In this document: positions 33,326 to 41,634 of the stretch, one piece after another | Position numbering within the stretch: the stretch's first letter is position 1 | How the letters are laid out: each line of letters starts with the position of its first letter | Source of the DNA: Paenibacillus taichungensis | GTDB lineage: Bacteria; Bacillota; Bacilli; Paenibacillales; Paenibacillaceae | Assembly (NCBI RefSeq): GCF_003287275.1 | Contig: NZ_QEVW01000006.1 | Span: 372,001-436,000 of the forward strand | Direction: 5' to 3' | Length of the DNA stretch: 64,000 nucleotides | Program-made: the position numbers and the translations under genes | Notes under the pieces: generated by a model | What the model saw: only the letters and a program-made list of their open reading frames with translations | Database searches by the model: none | Told to the model about the DNA's origin: nothing

Positions 33326-33397
33326 GTTATAGATTAACCTGTACGAATGAGAGTTCAGCGAGAGTCAGATTAGAATTTGATGAGAAAATGAGTGAGA
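33326..33397 (-). promoter_or_regulatory. Promoter with five phased TCTCAT-type direct repeats
   Basis: Read on the minus strand the hexamers TCTCAC, TCTCAT, TCTAAT, TCTCGC and TCTCAT begin 12, 11, 11 and 11 bases apart (plus-strand positions 33392-33397, 33380-33385, 33369-33374, 33358-33363, 33347-33352). TATAAC (33326-33331) then serves as -10, with the last repeat over the -35 region. Tandem repeats of one helical turn in front of a poor -35 are typical of activation by OmpR-family response regulators. Confidence 0.7.
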
Positions 33398-33422
33398 TTC
33401 TCACAGAATCGCTTCTATACGT

Positions 33423-34226
33423 TTAATCTTCTTCATCATCCCAAGTGACCGAACGAATCGCGCCCGAAATGGCATTGACCTGCACAATGGCCTCACGACC
33501 GTCATCCAGGTCAATTTCAACCAGATAATACGGATTGCCACTATTCGTTCCACGGAGTTCGATATCATCCACTTCACCAGGAACCTTAGCAAGTGCCTTC
33601 TGCCCTGCTTCTTTCTCGCTCAGAAATGAAGTCTTGGTGCCTTCCCCTTTTGTTGGGTCAGGGTCGGGTGAAGATGCTTCCAGCGTCTTGGAGGATTGTT
33701 TCTCTCCGTTATAAGGATCAATGGTCCATTGCTCCCGGCCTTTGTCCTTCATCTTGAATACCGCCAGATACACCGGGCTCCCCTGCTGCTCGACGAGTTC
33801 GAGCGACACCAGTTCGGCATCCGTTTGTTTCAGCAATTCCGTCTTGACCTGTTCCCGGCTCCATAACGTCTTCTCCTCCGCTTGCGGATTGGACTCCAGC
33901 CGTTTAATGGAATTCACGGTCGCCGTAACCGCATCAACTTGTACGTCATACAGTCCGGTTTCTGAGCGGAGCTGCATGATATAGGTTCCGTCTTTCAATG
34001 TGGAATTCACGATTTCTCCTGGATATTGATCCAAGACCGATTGGGCCGCTGCATCCGCTGTTAACATCACGCGATCTGATTGCCACGGCTTCCACCACAT
34101 GACTGCTATAACGACAAGGAAAGCCAGGAGCCCCGCACCCCACCAAAATGAACGCCTTGGCTTCTTCCATCCTTTGCGTGGTTGTTCCCGTTTCATTTCC
34201 GGACGCCCCTCATGCTCTTCCATCAT
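33423..34226 (-). CDS. Membrane-anchored protein with PepSY-type domains
   Basis: 267 aa: basic cytoplasmic tail (1-25), one membrane helix (about 27-45, FWWGAGLLAFLVVIAVMWW) and an extracytoplasmic part with three PepSY-like units (about 57-110, 118-180 and 205-265), the last ending VNAISGAIRSVTWDDEED. It lies directly after the histidine kinase gene but has its own promoter overlapping the kinase 3' end (34277-34309). It probably senses or limits protease activity at the membrane, feeding back on the two-component system; this is inference from context. AAGGGGGAACC precedes ATG. Confidence 0.87.
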   Translation of the reverse strand: MMEEHEGRPEMKREQPRKGWKKPRRSFWWGAGLLAFLVVIAVMWWKPWQSDRVMLTADAAAQSVLDQYPGEIVNSTLKDGTYIMQLRSETGLYDVQVDAVTATVNSIKRLESNPQAEEKTLWSREQVKTELLKQTDAELVSLELVEQQGSPVYLAVFKMKDKGREQWTIDPYNGEKQSSKTLEASSPDPDPTKGEGTKTSFLSEKEAGQKALAKVPGEVDDIELRGTNSGNPYYLVEIDLDDGREAIVQVNAISGAIRSVTWDDEED

Positions 34227-34276
34227 GGTTCCCCCTTATGCACTCTCTTATGATCCGAAATTGTACCGTGTGTATC

Positions 34277-34309
34277 AGTATATAAGAGAAGAATGAGATT
34301 TTCATGAGA
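34277..34309 (-). promoter_or_regulatory. Promoter with three 11-bp-phased repeats before the PepSY membrane gene
   Basis: Minus strand: TCTCAT (34304-34309), TCTCAT (34293-34298) and TCTTAT (34282-34287) begin exactly 11 bases apart and run into the -10 TATACT (34277-34282). The same hexamer and period occur at 33347-33397. The element overlaps the stop of the kinase gene (34302-34304), giving the PepSY gene expression beyond the operon. Confidence 0.7.
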
Positions 34310-35678
34310 GTGACCCGTTCTGTACAGATGTGGGCAAAATAATCAAAGCCTCGGTTCCCCTGCCCTCGTTGCTGCTCAGTTCAATACGTGCCCCCACGGC
34401 CTCGGCAATATCTTTCGCAAGGGACAGTCCCAAGCCCGAACCGCTTGCTCCGCCGCTGCGTGTTCTGGCCTGATCTACGCGATAGAAACGGTCAAACACC
34501 TTGGACAATTCCTCTTCCCGCATGCCGATTCCCTTATCCACAATACGTATCCGACATTCCTGCTCCTTTGCCTCCAGCCGGACTTCAATGGCATCCTCAC
34601 TATACTTGCGAGCATTATCCAGCAAAATAAAAAGTAGCTGCTTCAGCTTGCTCACATCGCTAATCGCCCATATCTTGCCTGGATCGTCGCAGTGGACTTC
34701 CCGATGATAGGCTTCGCGAAATGCACGTGTGGAATCCAGCGCAAGCCGGGTAATATCCACCCGCTCCAGCTGTACATTCCACTGCTCTGGCTGCTTCGCC
34801 AGCAATAGCAGCTGCTCGGTCATCTCCCTCATGCGCACGGATTCGGACAGAATAGCTTCTACCGCCTCGTCGAATACTTCCGGTCGTTCCTTGCCCCTTC
34901 GTTGCAGCAGACTGGCATAACTTTCAATAATGGTAAGTGGCGTTTTCAGTTCATGAGAAGCATCAGAAACAAAGCGCTCCTGCCGCTCGAAGTTGGATTC
35001 GAGCAGATCCATCATACGGTTGAACGTCTGCCCCATCGTTTTCAGCTCGTCCTTGGATTTTTCGTCGAGCGGAAGCCGCTTGAATTGGCCACTCGACTGG
35101 ATATCACTCATCGTACGTGTCATCTGCTGGATCGGCCGTGTCATCCGGTTCGCCAGAATACGGCTGGAGATAATGGCCGGAATCAGCGCGATGATAGTTA
35201 CGGCAACAAGAACTGTACGAAGCACAGACAAGCGATTCTCGGTATCTTCAATGCTCTCGGTGACTTGTAGATTCACCACTTCTCCGTCCGGCCAGATCAC
35301 GGGAACAGAGACCCAGACATAACCGATTTGCTCAACTTGGGTATACTCAGATTTTTTTTCGCTTTCGTATTTGTAAGATAGCTTGCTCAGCTGCTCCTCT
35401 GCCGATGTCGTCACAGGCGGGGAGCTGGTGCCGTCTTCATTGACGATCCGCAGCATGCCGTCCAGCGGCGCGTAGGCCCGGAGCAAGTCGTCCGGCGGAA
35501 TGGAGCCGGCAGACTGGCGCACTCCTTTTACAATAGACTCGGCCTCAGCTTCTACCCGCTTGATCTCGTTATCGATTGACATTCGTTCAAACACGATGTA
35601 AACCGAAAGGTTGACGGCAATTAGCAGCACGGCGAATAATACGGACGAGTATCCGTAGATTTTGCTACGCAGACTCAT
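34302..35678 (-). CDS. Sensor histidine kinase, HAMP type
   Basis: 458 aa: two membrane helices (about 8-30 and 152-172) around a 120-residue extracytoplasmic sensor, HAMP region (about 173-230), phosphoacceptor SHELKTPLTI (H242), N box LLDNARKYS, G boxes DKGIGMREEE and GSGLGLSLAKDIA. It overlaps the response regulator stop by four bases (ATGA). The two nearby PepSY proteins suggest it senses cell-surface protein stress or protease imbalance; the signal itself is not identifiable. Confidence 0.95.
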   Translation of the reverse strand: MSLRSKIYGYSSVLFAVLLIAVNLSVYIVFERMSIDNEIKRVEAEAESIVKGVRQSAGSIPPDDLLRAYAPLDGMLRIVNEDGTSSPPVTTSAEEQLSKLSYKYESEKKSEYTQVEQIGYVWVSVPVIWPDGEVVNLQVTESIEDTENRLSVLRTVLVAVTIIALIPAIISSRILANRMTRPIQQMTRTMSDIQSSGQFKRLPLDEKSKDELKTMGQTFNRMMDLLESNFERQERFVSDASHELKTPLTIIESYASLLQRRGKERPEVFDEAVEAILSESVRMREMTEQLLLLAKQPEQWNVQLERVDITRLALDSTRAFREAYHREVHCDDPGKIWAISDVSKLKQLLFILLDNARKYSEDAIEVRLEAKEQECRIRIVDKGIGMREEELSKVFDRFYRVDQARTRSGGASGSGLGLSLAKDIAEAVGARIELSSNEGRGTEALIILPTSVQNGSLS

Positions 35679-36424
35679 AGTTGCTCCTTCAGGACGTAAC
35701 CAACACCCCGAACAGTATGTATTAAGGGTGGTGTGAATCCGTTATCGACTTTTTTGCGAACATAACGGATATACACATCCACCACATTGGTATCTCCATA
35801 ATAATCGTATCCCCAGACGGCCTGAACAATCTGATCCCGGCTCAGCACCTGGCGCTGGTTTTGCAGCAGATACACCAATAGATCGAACTCACGCGGGGTA
35901 AGCTCAATCGATTGACCATCCCTGAATACCTCACGGGTTCCTTCATTCAGCTTCAATCCGCCTGCGGTGAGCCAGCCTGTCTCATTTTCCGCCGTGTGCT
36001 CCGATGATTGCGCCGTGTCCCGTGGGACCGAAGTGGAAGAATGAGCAGAAGCCGATGCAGCACTCAGGCGCAGTGCAGCACGTACTCTTGCAAGCAGTTC
36101 TTCGATCCGAAACGGTTTGGTAATGTAATCGTTGGCTCCGAGATCGAGTCCCGAGACTTTATCTTCCACAGAGTCTTTGGCTGTGAGCATCAGAATGGGC
36201 ACCGTTGCATCTTTGGCACGTATCCGCCGCAGCACTTCAATGCCACTCAGACCCGGCAGCATAATATCCAGTAGAATCAGATCCCATTGACCGTCCCCAT
36301 ACATCTCCAACCCTTCCGTCCCGCTGCCTGCCTTGCCTACCTGATACCCCTCATACTGTAATTCCAGTTCAAGCAGGCGTGCAATTTTGGGCTCATCTTC
36401 GATCACCAGCACGGCTTCATTCAT
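35675..36424 (-). CDS. OmpR-family response regulator
   Basis: 249 aa: receiver domain (1-115) with acidic pocket VIEDEPK, phosphoacceptor D53 in LILLDIMLPG and K in YITKPF; an unusually long Ser/Thr/Glu-rich linker (about 117-148); winged-helix DNA-binding domain (150-249) with REFDLLVYLLQN and TVRGVGYVL. First gene of the operon with the kinase. The phased repeats at 33347-33397 and 34282-34309 are its probable targets. Confidence 0.95.
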   Translation of the reverse strand: MNEAVLVIEDEPKIARLLELELQYEGYQVGKAGSGTEGLEMYGDGQWDLILLDIMLPGLSGIEVLRRIRAKDATVPILMLTAKDSVEDKVSGLDLGANDYITKPFRIEELLARVRAALRLSAASASAHSSTSVPRDTAQSSEHTAENETGWLTAGGLKLNEGTREVFRDGQSIELTPREFDLLVYLLQNQRQVLSRDQIVQAVWGYDYYGDTNVVDVYIRYVRKKVDNGFTPPLIHTVRGVGYVLKEQL

Positions 36425-36478
36425 GCAGAGCTCCCCCTTATTCCGTCATTCCATTCTCCCGTTATATTACAATATGAA

Positions 36479-37123
36479 TTACAATTTACCTAAGGCATCC
36501 TCAACCAATTCATCCCCAGCGATAAGATCAAAAGCCATTCGGTACGTCTTCTCCTCCTGGAGGGAAGCAGCGATTACACGAGCCACATCTTCACGTGGGA
36601 TACTTCCCGGTTTCAGATCTGTTCCTACAGAGATTTTGCCGGTGCCAGGCTCATTTTTCAAACCACCAGGACGGATAATGGTGTAATTCAGATCACTTGC
36701 GAACAACGCCCGATCGGCGTAATGCTTCGCCACGTAATAAGGCTTAATGGCATCCGACCATTTCTCCCGCTGATCTGCCCCAAACGCACTGACCAAAATA
36801 TATCTGGTAATTCCGTGCTGCTGTGCCGCCTCCATTGTTTTCACTGCACCATCGAGATCAATGAGCAATGTTTTGTCTTCACCCGTAGATCCACCGGAAC
36901 CCGCTGTAAATACAATTGCATTGTGATCTTTCATTGCCTCGGCCAGATCATCCACACTGCCTTCCAAATTGCCAATTACGACATTGGCACCAAGCTGCTT
37001 CAGTGCATCTGCCTGCTCCGGTTTGCGAATCATCGCGGTAACCTGATGTTTCCCTTCCCGTGCCAGTTGCTGCACCAGGAATTTGCCGATTTGTCCGTTC
37101 GCTCCAATTACTAATACGTTCAT
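36479..37123 (-). CDS. NAD(P)-binding Rossmann-fold protein (YhfK-like)
   Basis: 214-aa short atypical dehydrogenase-like protein: GANGQIGKFL (8-17) is the nucleotide-binding Gly motif, IVFTAGSGGSTG and YILVSAFGAD follow the expected strands, YYVAKHYADRAL holds the Tyr-xxx-Lys pair, and YTIIRPGGL closes the core. Resembles Bacillus YhfK. GGAG lies before the ATG at 37123. Substrate unknown; standing alone after a leader with two hairpins. Confidence 0.9.
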   Translation of the reverse strand: MNVLVIGANGQIGKFLVQQLAREGKHQVTAMIRKPEQADALKQLGANVVIGNLEGSVDDLAEAMKDHNAIVFTAGSGGSTGEDKTLLIDLDGAVKTMEAAQQHGITRYILVSAFGADQREKWSDAIKPYYVAKHYADRALFASDLNYTIIRPGGLKNEPGTGKISVGTDLKPGSIPREDVARVIAASLQEEKTYRMAFDLIAGDELVEDALGKL

Positions 37124-37404
37124 ATGTCATTCTCCTCTCAGTTTTCCTTTTTATAAGCTAGCTTTTATAAAACGCACTTGTCTTTAATTTAAACGAAAGC
37201 CGACGCTTCTAAGCGCCGGCTGCTATGTATTACTACCGTTCAGCGCATCTGGCAAGATGCGGAAAACACGTCTTTCCTTTAATATACCATACACCCTATA
37301 CGGTTATACCGAGCACTTTTCTCTTCAAAACATCTCTGATAACAATGGTTATAATTCAGTATTCACTTCATGAAACTTAGCCCTATGCTAAACGGATGCT
37401 GGTT
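37124..37404 (-). other. Leader region of the YhfK-like gene with two hairpins
   Basis: AGCCGACGCTT (37198-37208) and AAGCGCCGGCT (37211-37221) form an 11-bp stem with one G-U; on the minus strand it is followed by a T-rich tract (TTTCGTTTAAATT). A second stem, GCGCATCT/AGATGCG, lies near 37235-37254. Promoter-like TATA-rich sequence is at 37280-37310. The first hairpin could be a terminator or attenuator inside the leader. No gene is seen. Confidence 0.45.
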
Positions 37405-37439
37405 AAAAATAAAAAAGGCACCCCAAGTGGGGTGCCTTT
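37405..37439 (-). terminator. Terminator after the NADH dehydrogenase gene
   Basis: GGCACCCC, loop AAGT, GGGGTGCC: a perfect 8-bp stem extended by A-T pairs, with a long minus-strand T tract (37405-37416). It lies 22 bases after the stop at 37461. Confidence 0.9.
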
Positions 37440-37460
37440 CTGCTGCATGGCGTACAGGTA

Positions 37461-38642
37461 TTAGTAAGCCAGTGCAAACAAACCGTGAATGTGAGCAAGG
37501 TAACGGATGTTACTTGCTTCTTTCATCATGGTTGCTGGCAGACCTTTCAGACGAGTCTGGTTGCCACCGATCATGCCGACAGCATCCTTACGACCCAGAC
37601 TTCCCAGTGTACCGGAGAATACTGGTGTGAAGGATTCCATTGCGCCACCTTTGAACATTACGCCCAAGTTGTGACCAATGGTTTCACCCATTTGCCAAGC
37701 CAATTGTGCTGTTGGAGGGTATGGACGAGCGCCTTCGCTAGGGAAGACCACTGCGCTGTCACCAGCAACAAACACGTCTTTATGGGATGTGGATTGCAGT
37801 ACTTCCGTAACTTTCGCACGGCCACGATCCACTTCAATTCCGCTGTTGGCAACAACTGCATTACCTTGAACGCCGCCTGTCCATACGAGTGTATTCGTAG
37901 GAATCGAGCTTCCGTCTTTCAGCAGAACTTCATTTTCTTTCATTTCGGTAATCGCTACGCCAACGATGAAGTTAACGCCACGTTTTTCCAGACTCGATTT
38001 AGCACGCTCAACCAGTTCTGGCGGGAATCCTGCCAGGATGGAAGGACCTGCTTCAACCGTGTACAGGGAAACTTCTTTGAAGTCGATACCTTTTTCTTGG
38101 CACACAGCCGGAAGAAGGTCAGCGAATTCACCAACAAGCTCGATACCTGTCAAACCACCGCCACCGATAACAAACGTAGCGTCTGCTTTGTTGCCGGATT
38201 GTTTGTAAGCATCCAAACGAGCTTCCACGTGTGCACGAATGCGGTTAGCATCGCTAACCGATTTCAGCGTGAAGCTGTACTCCTGCAATCCCGGAATTCC
38301 GAAGAATGCCGTTTCACTGCCCAAGGCAACAACGAGTGCATCGTAAGAGTAAGTAGAACCGCTGGTCATGAGAACTTTTTTCTCGTCCGGCTTGATTGTA
38401 TCCACCGTATCGATTTTCAAGTTCACATTTTTACCACTCAGCAATTTTTCGAGTGGAAGAGCAACTGCTTTTTCAGCAATGCTTCCTGCTGCAAGACGGT
38501 GCAGTTCCGTAATAATTTGGTGCGTAGGGTAACGGTTCACAACTGTAATAGTCGCTTCTTCCGGTGTCAGGTATTGACGCGCAGTCAGCGCAGTCAACAG
38601 ACCACCGTAACCTCCGCCCAAGATCAAAATTTGCTTCGACAT
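37461..38642 (-). CDS. ndh: Type II NADH dehydrogenase (NDH-2)
   Basis: 393-aa membrane-associated flavoprotein passing electrons from NADH to quinone without proton pumping. N-terminal FAD motif QILILGGGYGGLLTA, second dinucleotide motif FVIGGGGLTGIELVGEFA (about 158-175), NTLVWTGGVQG, and DVFVAGDSAVV (FAD ribityl Asp). The C-terminal membrane-anchoring part is shorter and less hydrophobic than in some NDH-2. ATG 38642 (MSKQ) follows GGAGG by six bases. Encoded 23 bases after the DUF1641 gene; a Rex-type operator lies on the operon promoter. Confidence 0.92.
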   Translation of the reverse strand: MSKQILILGGGYGGLLTALTARQYLTPEEATITVVNRYPTHQIITELHRLAAGSIAEKAVALPLEKLLSGKNVNLKIDTVDTIKPDEKKVLMTSGSTYSYDALVVALGSETAFFGIPGLQEYSFTLKSVSDANRIRAHVEARLDAYKQSGNKADATFVIGGGGLTGIELVGEFADLLPAVCQEKGIDFKEVSLYTVEAGPSILAGFPPELVERAKSSLEKRGVNFIVGVAITEMKENEVLLKDGSSIPTNTLVWTGGVQGNAVVANSGIEVDRGRAKVTEVLQSTSHKDVFVAGDSAVVFPSEGARPYPPTAQLAWQMGETIGHNLGVMFKGGAMESFTPVFSGTLGSLGRKDAVGMIGGNQTRLKGLPATMMKEASNIRYLAHIHGLFALAY

Positions 38643-38665
38643 ATACATCCTCCGTTCTTCTAATC

Positions 38666-39112
38666 TTAACGTTGCTGTTGCCCACGCTCGTTCAGGATGC
38701 TCAGGAATGATTGAGCAAAACGCAGCGTTTGTTGTACGTTTGGATCTTTAAGCATTTTGAGCATAGCGAACAAACCAACCGAAGTTTGCTCGGCTTGCGC
38801 ACGATCACTTGCTTCGATGGCAGCAGAAGCTACACCTTTAGCTTTGTCTACAACAGGTTTAGCAAACTCGCCCATTGCGCTCATTGTGTCGCTGATCAGA
38901 ACTTTGTCTGTAGCTACGCTTTGTGCAAAGTCATAAGCTTTGGTCATTGCAGTGACCATTTCAGCCAGTTTAGGCAGGTTCTCCACCAGAACGGTCAGAG
39001 ACTCCTGTACCTCAGGCTTCATCAGTTGATCCAGTACGTCCAAGGACTGGCGTTGGGAAACGTCGGCACCTTCTGTAACCGGCACCTCTTGTTGAGTAGG
39101 CGATTGTGACAT
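38666..39112 (-). CDS. DUF1641 family protein
   Basis: 148-aa soluble helical protein: LDQLMKPEVQESLTVLVENL, AMTKAYDFAQSVATDKVL and the Gly-containing VGLFAMLKMLKDPNVQQTLRFA end, the DUF1641 pattern. ATG 39112 is preferred (AGGAGG ten bases upstream); a longer frame upstream has no site. DUF1641 proteins are often encoded next to NADH or formate dehydrogenases, as here with ndh, and may be an accessory factor. Precise function is not established. Confidence 0.87.
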   Translation of the reverse strand: MSQSPTQQEVPVTEGADVSQRQSLDVLDQLMKPEVQESLTVLVENLPKLAEMVTAMTKAYDFAQSVATDKVLISDTMSAMGEFAKPVVDKAKGVASAAIEASDRAQAEQTSVGLFAMLKMLKDPNVQQTLRFAQSFLSILNERGQQQR

Positions 39113-39401
39113 AAGAGAAAGTCCTCCTTTACTTTGGGATAGAAGTCCGCGACTTTCATGATGCCTGTCAAGCAGAGCCGAACCACAAATACATCCAATA
39201 CAACTAAATGTACCAAATTTCACACAATAGAATGAGCATAGCCCAAGGACCGCTCCCACATCGTGTATTGTATCTTGGGTCTATTGCGGACAACATGTGT
39301 TGACGCAAAACGACAAGCAGGCCGAAACCGAACTCTATACCCCTATATTACACCTCTTACACATGAACATGAAAAAGAAATTTTTTACACTTGTGAAGAT
39401 A

Positions 39402-39437
39402 TTGTGAACATTGTAACAAAATCGATTTTTTTGTCAA
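39402..39437 (-). promoter_or_regulatory. ndh operon promoter overlapped by a Rex-type operator
   Basis: Minus strand: TTGACA (39432-39437), 16 bases, TACAAT (39410-39415). Overlapping the -10 is TTGTTACAATGTTCACAA (39402-39419), which matches the Rex consensus TTGTGAANNNNTTCACAA in 12 of its 14 fixed positions. Rex would repress when NADH is low and release when NADH is high. The transcript would have a leader of about 290 bases before the DUF1641 start; I see no defined RNA structure in it. Confidence 0.65.
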
Positions 39438-39797
39438 GCTTTGCGGTCGGGTTAAAATCGATTATTCTCCTGTCCCAGATCCGTAATCCTACCACATGTG
39501 GTATGAAGACAAGATCACATATGACCATATGTGCGATATGTACACAAGGAAGGATTTTTTCAACTGAATTTTTTAGGAATTGTTTTCCAAAACCATGAAT
39601 TTCATGCAACGAAATTGGTCACTGTCGTTATTATGCAGCTAGGGGTGCAGCCTTATTCCTGAAATGACATCATTTCTTGTTCAAGTATGAACCTATCCTG
39701 GCATGAAAGCAAAAAAGACTGAAAGAAGGCCTGACGGATTGTCCTGCCTCCCTGATATTTGCTTCACTGTAAGCCTGATCTGATTGTTACATTTAGG
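39438..39797. other. Intergenic stretch with two palindromes
   Basis: Between the ndh promoter and the stop of the sigma-factor gene there is no convincing gene. It holds TACCACATGTGGTA (39490-39503), a perfect 14-bp palindrome, and CACATATG-AC-CATATGTG (39516-39533), a perfect 8-bp inverted repeat; both share CACAT/ATGTG. They lie 50-100 bases upstream of the ndh -35. A weak hairpin with T's near 39709-39750 may end the sigma-factor message. Confidence 0.5.
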
Positions 39798-41597
39798 TCA
39801 GACCATACCTATTTCTGGGGAATGCTGATTCATTTCTTCAAGCAACGCTATTATTGCAACGACAGCAGCTCGCTCCAATTCCTCCATCTCCAGAAGTATC
39901 AAGATAGCTTGATCGGCCTGAAGCTTCTCGTTTGGCTTTCCGCCTTCAGGAAAAGGAAAACGCTGCTTGAGCATGTTTAACCTTTGGGACATATTTCGAT
40001 ATAACTCTTCCGCCTGAAGACAGAATGGAATCAAGCTGGAATAGCGGGGAATCGAAGCCCACTTTACAGAAAGTTCCCTGAAAAACTCACCGGCATAACG
40101 TCTTGCATCCCACAAAACCGCAATGTTATAGGCATGACCGTTCGGTTCTACCCGTCTATACTCTAGAGCTTCTCTCCATACCGAATAGGCAGCCAGACCA
40201 CTGACCGTGTTCGGCAAGGTATACGGATCCTCCCCACCATAATGAGCCAAAACAGCTGTCAATGCTGCACGCAGGTCCATTTCTCGTATCATGCCATTGG
40301 ATTCCGCTGCCAGTACAAATACTTCCTGATTCACACCACGGCCTACATGATCATAGGGAATTGTTCCTGATTTAATGAAATCTGTACCGTATAAGGTTCG
40401 AACTGCATCATCATAGCCGTAGATCAATCCGAATTCGGGAATATTCAGATCCCATACTACGGCCGGAATTCCCCGATGAATGGAGTAACGAATCAGGGAG
40501 AGGGCCCGAACCAGCCTTGGATTTAGCAACCTTCTCCCTTTCGCTTTCTCCGCTAGCATCGAAGGATCGACCAGATTGGCATTGACCCCCGCTTCACTAG
40601 CCAAAGCCTCAACCGCATGGGAACGATAACCCATATGCTGCAATCCTCGGGTAAGCACCTCTTTGAAGTTATAGGCGGTGGGTCCAGCGATATGTATGTC
40701 CTGAGGCAGGATGGTCAGACGAAAAGAAAGTCCGCTCATCCCCATAACCATGGGGAGAGATGGAGATGAACCGATATAACCTAACATCTCGTGAATGGAT
40801 GCTGCTGCCGAGTTCCAGGTTTGGGGAGTTCGAAACGAACGGGGTTCCTCCAGAATCACTCGATTTTGCCCAAGTGAATTCCACTCTGCCAGCATTTCTT
40901 CTACAGATAAATGAATATGAAGCTGCGACACTTTTTTACGTGAACGTGATAGAATTTGATACACATTAGCACTTGTTAGATTGAATTTGCAGGCAATTTC
41001 TTGCGGCGACAGCTGCTCCATCCAATACGATGTAAAGACCTGTTGCTCTCTCTCGTTCAGACAACCTAGCAGCTTGTGGAGATTGTTCCTCATTTCCTGC
41101 TGAGCAACAGCTTGATATGGATCATAGCCTGTTTCCTGCGATCTCCGCTCGGTGTCATTCAAAAGATAGTTCAGTGTCATGTCGAGCGAGTCTTGATCGC
41201 TCCATGAGGCACCATCAGCTCCAAACCCAAATGCAAAGTACGAAGAAAAGTGTTGTTCGCGCTGCTGCTCTCGGCGTTGCATATGTGAATACGCCTGATT
41301 ACGCACAATGCGCTGCATCCAGGCCATAAAACGGTCAGCATTCTGAAGCTGTCTCATATGAATGAATGCACGAATAATCCCATCCTGTAAAATGTCTTCT
41401 GCGAGATAAGAATCATGTGTAAGTGCTCGCACATAACGGAACAATTGTCCGCGGTAACGGTGAATCAACTCACCAAAGGCCTCTGTATCCCCAGTTTGGG
41501 CTCGTTGGATAAGCGCAATATCCGACTCCTTTTGCCGATTCTCGAATGTTTCATCTTTCCCTGAGCTGATATGGCGATTGACAGTTAATTCATCCAT
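39798..41597 (-). CDS. ECF sigma factor fused to a C39/BtrH-like domain
   Basis: 599 aa. Residues about 28-110 are sigma region 2 (DTEAFGELIHRYRGQLFRYV, AEDILQDGIIRAF, RFMAWMQRIVRNQA). Residues 170-226 are region 4 with the helix-turn-helix LSPQEIACKFNLTSANVYQI. About 260-430 resembles the papain-like domain of the adjacent hydrolase (GIPAVVWDLNIPEFGLIYGYDDAVRTLYGTDF), but where the hydrolase has its active Cys this protein has GMSGLSF. A helical tail (about 440-590) includes ARRYAGEFFREL, echoed by ARRAHDYGLFF in the neighbour. No anti-sigma gene is adjacent. Probably a transcription factor sensing a ligand through its C-terminal domain. Confidence 0.85.
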   Translation of the reverse strand: MDELTVNRHISSGKDETFENRQKESDIALIQRAQTGDTEAFGELIHRYRGQLFRYVRALTHDSYLAEDILQDGIIRAFIHMRQLQNADRFMAWMQRIVRNQAYSHMQRREQQREQHFSSYFAFGFGADGASWSDQDSLDMTLNYLLNDTERRSQETGYDPYQAVAQQEMRNNLHKLLGCLNEREQQVFTSYWMEQLSPQEIACKFNLTSANVYQILSRSRKKVSQLHIHLSVEEMLAEWNSLGQNRVILEEPRSFRTPQTWNSAAASIHEMLGYIGSSPSLPMVMGMSGLSFRLTILPQDIHIAGPTAYNFKEVLTRGLQHMGYRSHAVEALASEAGVNANLVDPSMLAEKAKGRRLLNPRLVRALSLIRYSIHRGIPAVVWDLNIPEFGLIYGYDDAVRTLYGTDFIKSGTIPYDHVGRGVNQEVFVLAAESNGMIREMDLRAALTAVLAHYGGEDPYTLPNTVSGLAAYSVWREALEYRRVEPNGHAYNIAVLWDARRYAGEFFRELSVKWASIPRYSSLIPFCLQAEELYRNMSQRLNMLKQRFPFPEGGKPNEKLQADQAILILLEMEELERAAVVAIIALLEEMNQHSPEIGMV

Positions 41598-41634
41598 GTG
41601 TATTTTCCTTTCTCATAGCCTAGCTTCACTTCCA

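Noticed and set aside
33347-33397. CRISPR-like short repeats
   Set aside because: Units are six conserved bases at 11-bp spacing with no unique spacers; they fit a regulator-binding array.
37485-38663. Long open frame (about 390 codons) on the plus strand
   Set aside because: Exactly opposite the ndh gene; the translation is Cys/His/Phe-rich with no motif and no ribosome site, a mirror of ndh codon use.
39391-39408. Second Rex site next to the one at 39402
   Set aside because: TTGTGAAGATATTGTGAA is a direct, not inverted, repeat, so it does not form a Rex palindrome; only the overlapping site was kept.
39263-39598. Open frame of about 110 codons in the ndh leader region, plus strand
   Set aside because: No ribosome site, and it runs through the promoter and palindromes; composition is not gene-like.
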